A stretch of 20,950 bases of DNA from Bacillota bacterium (GTDB lineage: Bacteria; Bacillota; Clostridia; Lachnospirales; Lachnospiraceae), in contig JAEZHX010000023.1 of assembly GCA_023436765.1 (NCBI GenBank), forward strand, positions 1 through 20,950, read 5' to 3'. Positions within the stretch are counted from its first letter, which is position 1. Every line of letters begins with the position of its first letter. Below the pieces are notes generated by a model. The model was not told the origin of the DNA. It did no database searches and worked only from the letters and a program-made list of their open reading frames with translations. A program made the translations under genes and the position numbers. Below are positions 14,812 to 20,950 of this stretch, piece after piece.

Positions 14812-16917
14812 CTATTCCTCCGTAAAAGTTATTGTCCAGGTATGTGGTGAGGTTTCCCCCGGCATCATAAACGGTTGACCATCCACATACATCGTTACTA
14901 TACCCGGAGAAGCATCATTTCCAATAATACCGGTAATGGTCAGAGGGAAATCATTAACGGATAAAAATCCATCGTAAATCGGATCAGGGTCATAGCCCTC
15001 CTGAACCATTTCAAAATAAATCTCAGCTTCACCATCACCAAAACCATACTGGAACGGACTTTCTTCAATTGTCAGGCTTCCTGTATAGACGACATCGGGG
15101 TCTGTACTGTCAGGTCCTGTACTTACGATGACATCAATAACAGTACCCTTCGTAGCTTTATTATTTGCAGTTTCTGATTGGAACGTGATCTGACCTTCAG
15201 CATATTGATCAGAGGAGTCATAGCTGATCGTTCCCATCGCCAGACCGGCATCGGTCAGTGCTTTCTGTGCCTGTTCCACAGTCATGCCCAGTAGATTCGG
15301 AATGACTGCCTGCTCCTGTCCAAGGCTCACCATAATTGTAATCTGGTCTCCTGCAACCACCAAAGAATCCTTCGGCGGATTGGTTTCAATTACCTTACCT
15401 GCTTCAATATCACTGTTGACATAATCCGTTATTGTCTTCAGATCATATTCCTTCAGCTTCTTGTCTGCCTGTGCTTCGGTCAGACCATAAACATATGGAA
15501 TGGTAAAGGACTGTGGCCCGGTACTGATCGTAATGATGATATCATCAGAGCCGTATGCTGCATCTCTGTCTGCCGCAGGATACTGGAATATTACATAGCC
15601 TTTCTCATAATCGTTAGAAAAATCCTCTTTCCAGGTAATAAATGCATCCGGATCCTTCGCTTTGATAATCTCTTCCGCATCCTCCTTTGTGTACCCAATC
15701 ACACTCGGGAATTTATAGGTTCCAACTAAAGGACCAGCTTGCGGAGTAGGAGACAGGGTCGGAGTATCCGTGGGAGTCTCTGTCACGGTTCCGTTATTAC
15801 CGGGATCCTTCTTCTCTCCCTTAGGGAAAATCAACCATACAACAATACCTATGATAATGACCGCTAAAATAATAATCAGTGCTATTGTACCTACAGCTGA
15901 GAATTTGGCTAGCTTGGTGTCCATACTATCCAGGTCATCATCCTCTTCGTCTGCGGAAGCATAATGACCGGTGTTCTTCTTATCCAGCATGCTCTCATCC
16001 AGATACGCACCGTTCTTAATTTTGCTTAAATCATCTGAAATATTTATCGTCGGAGAATCGCTGGCAACGAATGCAGGAATCTGTACGAAGTCTCCATCCG
16101 GATTCGCGATTGCCCTTTTTAAATCCAGAATCAGCTCCGAGGCTGAGTGATATCTTCTCTCCGGTCTCTTCTGCATACATTTCTGGACAATCTTATCCAC
16201 ACTGATTGGTATGCTCTGATCTAAGTCCCGTAAGGGCATTGCCTCTCCCTGAATATGGAGAAGTGCTACCGATACAGTATTATCCCCTGCGAAAGGGACC
16301 TTGCCGGACAACATCTCATAGAGCGTGACACCAAGAGAATAGATGTCGCTCTTCTCATCACTGTAACCGCCTCTGGCCTGTTCCGGGGATAAATAATGTA
16401 CTGAGCCCATGGCATTTGAGGTAATGGTATTGGAATTGGTTGCTTTCGCAATTCCAAAATCTGTCACCTTTACCTTGCCGTCTCTTGAAATTATGATATT
16501 CTGTGGTTTGATATCCCTATGAATAATATGGTTATCATGGGCTGCTTCCATGCCCTGTGCGATTTGAATCGCGATTCCCACTGCTTCCTTAACTTCCAGT
16601 TTGCCTTTTCTCTCAATAAAACGCTTTAAAGTTATTCCTTCAACCAGCTCCATCACGATATAATGAAGGCCGCTGTCATCACCGACATCATATACATTAA
16701 CAATATTGGGATGGGACAATCCGGCTGCGGACTGTGCTTCTCCCCTAAATTTGTTTACAAAGCTTTTATCACTGGAATACTCCGGCTTTAATACCTTAAT
16801 CGCAACAAAACGGTTCAGTCTCTGGTCCTTTGCCTTATACACATCAGCCATACCACCGGAACCGACATTGTCAATAATTTCATACCGATCACTGATAAAC
16901 ATACCGGGTTTCAACAT
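14812..16917 (-). CDS. prkC: Serine/threonine protein kinase with three PASTA domains (PrkC/Stk1 type)
   Basis: Membrane sensor kinase that responds to muropeptides or lipid II. The 701-residue protein has an N-terminal kinase domain (about 12-270) with glycine loop GSGGMADVY (19-27), Lys41, HRDIKPQN (Asp135), DFG (153-155), an activation loop with Thr160, Thr164 and Thr166, and SPE (177-179). An acidic juxtamembrane stretch precedes the membrane segment (about 340-364). Outside is a Thr/Pro-rich linker (375-396), then PASTA repeats at about 401-467, 470-533 and 535-602. A further domain of about 95 residues (605-701) is not PASTA; it may correspond to the Ig-like C-terminal domain described for Staphylococcus aureus Stk1, but I cannot assign it. 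The ATG at 16917 has AGGTG 7 nt upstream. It follows its phosphatase gene by 17 bp and is coupled to rsgA. Confidence 0.97.
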   Translation of the reverse strand: MLKPGMFISDRYEIIDNVGSGGMADVYKAKDQRLNRFVAIKVLKPEYSSDKSFVNKFRGEAQSAAGLSHPNIVNVYDVGDDSGLHYIVMELVEGITLKRFIERKGKLEVKEAVGIAIQIAQGMEAAHDNHIIHRDIKPQNIIISRDGKVKVTDFGIAKATNSNTITSNAMGSVHYLSPEQARGGYSDEKSDIYSLGVTLYEMLSGKVPFAGDNTVSVALLHIQGEAMPLRDLDQSIPISVDKIVQKCMQKRPERRYHSASELILDLKRAIANPDGDFVQIPAFVASDSPTINISDDLSKIKNGAYLDESMLDKKNTGHYASADEEDDDLDSMDTKLAKFSAVGTIALIIILAVIIIGIVVWLIFPKGEKKDPGNNGTVTETPTDTPTLSPTPQAGPLVGTYKFPSVIGYTKEDAEEIIKAKDPDAFITWKEDFSNDYEKGYVIFQYPAADRDAAYGSDDIIITISTGPQSFTIPYVYGLTEAQADKKLKEYDLKTITDYVNSDIEAGKVIETNPPKDSLVVAGDQITIMVSLGQEQAVIPNLLGMTVEQAQKALTDAGLAMGTISYDSSDQYAEGQITFQSETANNKATKGTVIDVIVSTGPDSTDPDVVYTGSLTIEESPFQYGFGDGEAEIYFEMVQEGYDPDPIYDGFLSVNDFPLTITGIIGNDASPGIVTMYVDGQPFMMPGETSPHTWTITFTEE
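14817..14821 (-). promoter_or_regulatory. Ribosome binding site that fixes the rsgA TTG start
   Basis: GGAGG on the minus strand lies 6 nt upstream of the TTG at 14810, inside the last codons of prkC. No ATG is placed to use it. Confidence 0.85.
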
Positions 16918-16934
16918 GATCTCTCACCTCTTCT

Positions 16935-17657
16935 TCATACTTTAATGATAACTACTGCAATATTATCTTTACCACCATTCTGGTTTGCACATTTTACAAG
17001 AGTATCTGCCGCCGTTGCCGGATCATCATAATTCTCCTTGACAATCCGTTCAATTGTCTCGTCCTCCAACATATTCGTCAGGCCGTCCGAGCACATAAGT
17101 ACAATATCCCCTTCTTCTAAGTTCACTTCAAAAAAGTCCGGCTGTGCAGTTACATTTGCTCCCAATGCTCTAGTGATGATGTTCTTGTTTGGATGCTGTC
17201 TGGCTTCCTCCCTGTTCAATTCCCCTGTTTTCACCATTGCTTCTACCAGGCTGTGGTCTTCCGTAATCTGCTTTATCTCATTTCCTATCACATATAATCT
17301 GCTGTCACCGATGTTGGCAACAAACATCTCATTTCCGAATATGGTCGCAACCACAAAGGTGGTTCCCATACCCTCTAACTCACTTTGTTCCAGAGCTTTG
17401 CTCCGAAGTGCTTCATTCGTCTCGGTAATTGCTGTTTCGATCATAGCAATCGGTGAAGTCCGACTGCTTTCCCTTATCCTTCGCGTAAAAAACTCAACAC
17501 AGTATCTTGAAGCATAATCACCCGCATTATGTCCTCCCATCCCATCTGCCACAATAAATAAGTTCGGCAGATTACCGATGGCATTCTCTTCACAGAATAC
17601 ATAATCCTGATTTATTCTCCGTCTCTCCCCAATATCCGTTATTGAAAATGCTTTCAA
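16935..17657 (-). CDS. stp: PP2C-family serine/threonine phosphatase (Stp/PrpC)
   Basis: Metal-dependent (PPM) protein phosphatase that reverses PrkC phosphorylation in the cytoplasm. The 240-residue form carries the usual motifs: RRINQDY with metal Asp18, VADGMGGHNAGDYAS (Asp38, Gly39), EGMGTTFV, NIGDSRLYVI, EDHSLVEAMV, NIITRALG, CSDGLTNMLED and the C-terminal GGKDNIAVV. I place the start at the TTG at 17657, since GGAGG stands 7 nt upstream and the protein then begins MKAFSITDIGERRRINQD, the family pattern. A TTG at 17678 would include that ribosome site in the coding region. It lies 33 bp after rlmN and 17 bp before prkC, the standard kinase-phosphatase pair. No membrane segment is seen. 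Confidence 0.96.
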   Translation of the reverse strand: MKAFSITDIGERRRINQDYVFCEENAIGNLPNLFIVADGMGGHNAGDYASRYCVEFFTRRIRESSRTSPIAMIETAITETNEALRSKALEQSELEGMGTTFVVATIFGNEMFVANIGDSRLYVIGNEIKQITEDHSLVEAMVKTGELNREEARQHPNKNIITRALGANVTAQPDFFEVNLEEGDIVLMCSDGLTNMLEDETIERIVKENYDDPATAADTLVKCANQNGGKDNIAVVIIKV

Positions 17658-17664
17658 GCCTGCA

Positions 17665-17669
17665 CCTCC
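17665..17669 (-). promoter_or_regulatory. Ribosome binding site that fixes the stp TTG start
   Basis: GGAGG on the minus strand lies 7 nt before the TTG at 17657, within GGGAGGTG. It decides against the more upstream TTG at 17678. Confidence 0.8.
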
Positions 17670-17690
17670 CAACTCCAAGTGGAAACATTC

Positions 17691-18731
17691 TTATAGCTGA
17701 TCTATATAACTCTTACGCAGCTGACCACAGGCAGCATCAATATCCGAGCCCATTTCTCTTCTAATAGTAACATTAATTCTATTTTTTTCAAGTATATTTT
17801 TGAATTTTTGTATTTTTTTGCTCTCGGATTTGCGATAATTTCTCTCTTTTATGGGGTTTACGGGAATCAGATTTATATGGCAATTCAGGCCCTTTACCAG
17901 AGCTGCCAGCTCCTTCGCATGCTCCTCTTCATCATTGACTGTGTCCACCAGACTGTACTCGAAAGTGAGTCTTCTGCCTGTCTTATCATAATAAAATCTG
18001 AAGGCATCCATCACCTCATTCAACTCATACTGCCTTGCTACCGGCATCAGCTTCTTCCTGATCTCATTATTCGGAGCATGGAGCGATAGTGCCAGTGTAA
18101 CCGGAAGTCCTTCCTCAGCAAAAGCCCTGATCTTATCCGGAATTCCGCAGGTAGAAACCGTAATATTTCTCGCACTGATGTTGATCCCCTCAGGAGCTGT
18201 CAGCAGCCTTAAGAATCTCATCAGGTTATCGTAGTTGTCCAGAGGTTCCCCCGTTCCCATCACGACCACGTTACTAACCCGTTCCCCAGTGGCAGACTGT
18301 ATGCGGTAAATCTGGTCCAGCATCTCGGAGGGAAGGAGATCCCTCTCCTTGCCGCCAATGGTTGAAGCACAGAAGGTACAGCCCATCCTGCAACCCACCT
18401 GGGAAGAGATACAGACGCTGTTCCCGTGATGATACCTCATGAGTACACTTTCAATCACCCTGTTATCCGTTAGACGAAACAGATACTTAATGGTTCCATC
18501 CGTAACAGAATGCAGGGAATCTACCTCCTGAAGGACGGTAAGCGGAAGCTTCTCCTTCAGGGTATCTCTTAGCTCCTTGGAGAGATTGGTCATGGCATCA
18601 TAGCTGCCCGACAGCTTCACATGCATCCATTCAAATATCTGCTTTGCACGAAAGGCGGGCTGTCCGAGCTCCTTTATCACCTGCTCCAGTTCTTCCATAT
18701 ATAATGATTTAATATCTAGTCCATCTGTCAT
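17691..18731 (-). CDS. rlmN: 23S rRNA (adenine(2503)-C2)/tRNA (adenine(37)-C2)-methyltransferase RlmN
   Basis: Radical SAM enzyme that methylates C2 of A2503 in 23S rRNA and A37 in some tRNAs. The 346-residue protein has the cluster motif CRMGCTFC (Cys114, Cys118, Cys121), VVMGTGEPLDNYDN, ITVSTCGIP, ALSLHAPNNEIR, and a late Cys335 in DAACGQL that serves as the methyl-carrying or resolving residue in the family. With both mechanistic Cys and no Cfr-specific features seen, RlmN rather than a Cfr resistance enzyme is the better call. I use the ATG at 18731; a GTG at 18740 is possible. The only ribosome site, AGGA, is 11 nt from the ATG and only 2 nt from the GTG, so translation may be modest. 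It has its own promoter-like element upstream. Confidence 0.96.
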   Translation of the reverse strand: MTDGLDIKSLYMEELEQVIKELGQPAFRAKQIFEWMHVKLSGSYDAMTNLSKELRDTLKEKLPLTVLQEVDSLHSVTDGTIKYLFRLTDNRVIESVLMRYHHGNSVCISSQVGCRMGCTFCASTIGGKERDLLPSEMLDQIYRIQSATGERVSNVVVMGTGEPLDNYDNLMRFLRLLTAPEGINISARNITVSTCGIPDKIRAFAEEGLPVTLALSLHAPNNEIRKKLMPVARQYELNEVMDAFRFYYDKTGRRLTFEYSLVDTVNDEEEHAKELAALVKGLNCHINLIPVNPIKERNYRKSESKKIQKFKNILEKNRINVTIRREMGSDIDAACGQLRKSYIDQL

Positions 18732-18792
18732 CAATATCACATTCCTATTCCATTCTAACTTGTCTATTTGCCAAGGTATGTCCGAAGCTCTT

Positions 18793-18820
18793 ATTATATT
18801 ACATTTATTCTCTTTTGCAA
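18793..18820 (-). promoter_or_regulatory. Putative sigma-A promoter before rlmN
   Basis: In the 154-bp gap between rsmB and rlmN, minus-strand TTGCAA (18815-18820) is followed after 16 bp by a perfect TATAAT (18793-18798). The predicted start lies roughly 55 nt before rlmN. It would let rlmN-stp-prkC-rsgA-rpe-thiN be transcribed without rsmB. A stem formed by TCCTTTTA and TAAAAGGA lies just upstream, without a T tract. Confidence 0.6.
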
Positions 18821-18894
18821 TCCTTTTATCAGCATTACCATTAAAAGGAGATACTCACTTGCTATCCGGTATGGCACTAGGTATCCATGGCAGG

Positions 18895-20241
18895 CTATCT
18901 CTTTCTTCGAAACCTCGCCAGGAAGAAGCCGTCAGTCGAATGGATGCCCTGCAGCAGCTGCAGATAACCTTCACTCGTATTCTGGTCCCGTAGCATTGCC
19001 GGCAGGTAAGGTTCCAGGCTCTCGGCTTCAAACTCATACTGCTTCAGGAACCAATCCCTATTATTCAAATTCTCATCACGGTTAACAGTACAGGTACTAT
19101 AAATTAAAATCCCGCCCGGTTTGACGTAATCCTTCACCACGGACAGGATCTTCCTCTGTAGCTCTTCCAGCTCCTTTAACTGAGCCGAAGTCAATTTGTA
19201 TTTAATATCGGCTTTTTTACCGATTACGCCGAGACCGCTGCAAGGCAGATCAGCCAGAACCACATCTGCCTTCCCGTAAAGAGAAGGATCAGATACGGTT
19301 GCATCCCATACCTTCACCTCCACGTTGCTTACACCAAGTCTTGCTATGTTCTCTTCGATTAAGCCTGTCTTGTATTCGGTCAAATCACGGGCCGACACTC
19401 TGACGGCTGTCTCTGCTGCATGTAGGGCTTTACCGCCCGGTGCCGAGCAGACATCTACGACAAAGTCCGTTTTTTGGATACCGGCAGCCTCACATACCAG
19501 CATGGAACTGATATCCTGAACAGTAAAATATCCGCTACGGAAAGCCTCTGATTTTTCAAGATAATCATAATTACTGATTTTATATGCATAAGGCAGATAT
19601 CCGCTGTCCCGAGCGGTTATCCCCTCTGCCTCGAGCATCCGTCGAAGCTCTTCCGGATTAGTCTTCTGAAGATTACAGCGGATGGTTGTCTCCTTTTCCT
19701 TCAGGGAGGAAGCCAGCATCGCCTCTACCTCCGGATAAGAATACTGTGCTAAGAGCAGCTCTGCCAACCACCGCGGAAAGGAATACGTGACCTCCAGCCA
19801 ATCTGCCGGTTTTGCTTCCCTATCAGGGGAGGGAAGGTTATCTTTGTTCCTGGTCATATTCCTAAGAATTGCATTCACAAAACCGGACAGCTTTGCGAAG
19901 CCCCTCTTTTTTGCCAGCTTCACTGCCTCATTACATACAGCGGATTCCGGGACCTGGCTCATATAAAGCAACTGATAGGCACTGAGACGAAGGAGATTCC
20001 GAATGACAGGTTTCATCTTCTCCACCCGAAGGGAGGCAAAGGAATTGATATAGTAATCCAAGGTCAGATACCGTTCCAACGTACCGGTAAAGAGTCTTGA
20101 GATAAATGCCCTCTGCTGTTTCTCAAGCCCCTGATGTTTTTTCAATGCCTGATGAAGTATCGTATGGCTGAGCTTCCCCCCCTCGATCACCTCCAGCAGC
20201 ATATCCAGAACAAACTCCCGCTCGTTGCCTTGATTAGTCAC
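18895..20241 (-). CDS. rsmB: 16S rRNA (cytosine(967)-C(5))-methyltransferase
   Basis: SAM-dependent m5C methyltransferase that modifies C967 of 16S rRNA. In the 448-residue protein an N-terminal NusB-like RNA-binding domain (about 5-135) is followed by the catalytic domain with the SAM loop SAPGGK (266-271), LPCSG with Cys334 and STCTVNRDEN with Cys384; the two Cys are the release and nucleophile residues of this class. I choose the GTG at 20241 because GGAGG lies 8 nt upstream and no ATG is near. This start overlaps the end of the zinc peptidase gene by 8 bp (GTGACTAA), which suggests translational coupling. The 3' end at 18895 is followed by the gap that holds the rlmN promoter. Confidence 0.96.
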   Translation of the reverse strand: MTNQGNEREFVLDMLLEVIEGGKLSHTILHQALKKHQGLEKQQRAFISRLFTGTLERYLTLDYYINSFASLRVEKMKPVIRNLLRLSAYQLLYMSQVPESAVCNEAVKLAKKRGFAKLSGFVNAILRNMTRNKDNLPSPDREAKPADWLEVTYSFPRWLAELLLAQYSYPEVEAMLASSLKEKETTIRCNLQKTNPEELRRMLEAEGITARDSGYLPYAYKISNYDYLEKSEAFRSGYFTVQDISSMLVCEAAGIQKTDFVVDVCSAPGGKALHAAETAVRVSARDLTEYKTGLIEENIARLGVSNVEVKVWDATVSDPSLYGKADVVLADLPCSGLGVIGKKADIKYKLTSAQLKELEELQRKILSVVKDYVKPGGILIYSTCTVNRDENLNNRDWFLKQYEFEAESLEPYLPAMLRDQNTSEGYLQLLQGIHSTDGFFLARFRRKR

Positions 20242-20929
20242 GATCTCTTCCTCCGAACAGTAACACAAGCCTTAACAGCTGTAATATGGTCGCTGCCGCT
20301 GCTGCCACATAGGTCAGTGCTGCGGCATCCAGAACCTTCTTACTGTGCTGAAGCTCCTCTCCGTAGAGGATTCCTGTCTCTCCGAGTCTGGCAATTGCTC
20401 TCTTCGAAGCATTGAATTCCACCGGCAACGTAATCAGTTGGAACAGAACTGCCAGGGAGAAGAGGATGATACCAAGATTTATTAAGGACTGTGAACCGCC
20501 CATCAGAACACCGATGAGAATGATCGGCCAGGCAGCCATGGATCCGAAGCTGGCCACCGGCACCAGGGTGCTCCGCAGCTTAAGCGGTGCATAGCCCTGA
20601 TCATGCTGAATCGCATGGCCAACCTCATGGGCGGCAACGCCGACTGCTGCCAGGGAATTCTGTCCGTATACCGGGTCAGATAAACGCAGTACCTTGGTTC
20701 TAGGGTCATAATGGTCATTCATATGGCCTGATACATGTTCAATTTTAACATCATAGATGCCCGAAGCATGGAGAATCCTCTCCGCAGCCTCAGCACCGGT
20801 TATGCCGGACATGCTCCTGACATGGGAGTACTTCGAAAAGGTGGATTTTACCTTAGCTGAAGCAGCCACGGTAATGATAATGCCGATTAACACTAATATA
20901 TAAGTAGAATCAAAATAAAATGGATACAT
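20234..20929 (-). CDS. YugP-type membrane zinc metallopeptidase
   Basis: Member of the neutral zinc metallopeptidase family typified by Bacillus YugP (Pfam Zn_peptidase_2). The 231-residue protein has one membrane segment near the N terminus (about 8-25), the zinc motif HEVGHAIQH (His101, Glu102, His105), two more hydrophobic stretches (about 122-165) and a final one (about 203-226). A conserved EFNASKRA motif near 179-186 may supply the third zinc ligand. The substrate is not known. The ATG at 20929 has AAGG 7 nt upstream and a complete N terminus, so the gene begins inside the window. Its 3' end overlaps rsmB by 8 bp; the pairing with rsmB is common in clostridia. No upstream promoter can be judged since only 21 bp remain. 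Confidence 0.92.
   Translation of the reverse strand: MYPFYFDSTYILVLIGIIITVAASAKVKSTFSKYSHVRSMSGITGAEAAERILHASGIYDVKIEHVSGHMNDHYDPRTKVLRLSDPVYGQNSLAAVGVAAHEVGHAIQHDQGYAPLKLRSTLVPVASFGSMAAWPIILIGVLMGGSQSLINLGIILFSLAVLFQLITLPVEFNASKRAIARLGETGILYGEELQHSKKVLDAAALTYVAAAAATILQLLRLVLLFGGRDRD
20250..20254 (-). promoter_or_regulatory. Ribosome binding site that fixes the rsmB GTG start
   Basis: GGAGG on the minus strand lies 8 nt before the GTG at 20241, inside the last codons of the zinc peptidase gene. Confidence 0.8.
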
Positions 20930-20950
20930 AACACTACCTTCTTTCTATTT

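Noticed and set aside
17038..17517. Plus-strand open frame of 159 codons opposite stp
   Set aside because: It lies wholly antisense to a well-conserved phosphatase gene, has no recognisable motif and is Ser/Ile-rich as expected for a shadow frame.
17691..18731. Cfr-type antibiotic resistance methyltransferase instead of RlmN
   Set aside because: Length, motifs and the conserved housekeeping neighbours rsmB and stp/prkC all fit RlmN.
1..20950. Mobile elements, CRISPR arrays, tRNA or rRNA genes
   Set aside because: No transposase, integrase, spaced repeat array or cloverleaf-like sequence was seen; all space is filled by housekeeping genes with short gaps.

Overview
This window looks like chromosomal DNA from a low-to-mid GC, Gram-positive member of the Bacillota, class Clostridia. 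Protein style and gene order suggest the Lachnospiraceae; this placement is inferred from family resemblance and no search was run. Every credible gene lies on the minus strand, so transcription runs from high to low coordinates. I see no mobile element, CRISPR array, tRNA, rRNA or sign of recent transfer. It is essentially a housekeeping region.

In transcription order, the first block (20929 to 11246) is the translation and signalling cluster common in Firmicutes. It holds a YugP-type membrane zinc peptidase, rsmB (16S rRNA m5C methyltransferase), rlmN (23S rRNA/tRNA m2A methyltransferase), a PP2C phosphatase (stp/prpC), a PASTA Ser/Thr kinase (prkC), rsgA (30S maturation GTPase), rpe and thiN. 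These are followed by ychF and lgt. Spacing is tight: yugP and rsmB overlap by 8 bp, and prkC and rsgA are 1 bp apart. Three genes use strong Shine-Dalgarno sequences with non-ATG starts: stp (TTG), rsgA (TTG) and rsmB (GTG). A sigma-A-like promoter sits in front of rlmN.

A strong intrinsic terminator (about 10155-10205) closes the first block. Directly after it come a promoter and a cluster of AAGTGG direct repeats that look like the MraZ operator. They open the second block, the dcw (division and cell wall) cluster: mraZ, rsmH, ftsL, a class B PBP (pbpB-like), a second class B PBP with a PASTA domain (spoVD-like), mraY, murD and ftsW/spoVE, which runs off the left edge. murE and murF are not in their common place between the PBPs and mraY. 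A second promoter-like element lies between the spoVD-like gene and mraY.

Functionally, mraY, murD and ftsW make lipid II and polymerise it together with the class B PBPs and FtsL. The adjacent PrkC/Stp pair senses cell-wall fragments through PASTA domains and in other Firmicutes controls the same machinery. I did not find a wholly new system. The items most worth a second look are the MraZ repeat array, a roughly 127-residue acidic extracellular tail on the first PBP, a KTAT version of the KTG motif in the second PBP, a C-terminal domain of unassigned type on PrkC, and a Tyr in place of the E. coli His103 in Lgt.
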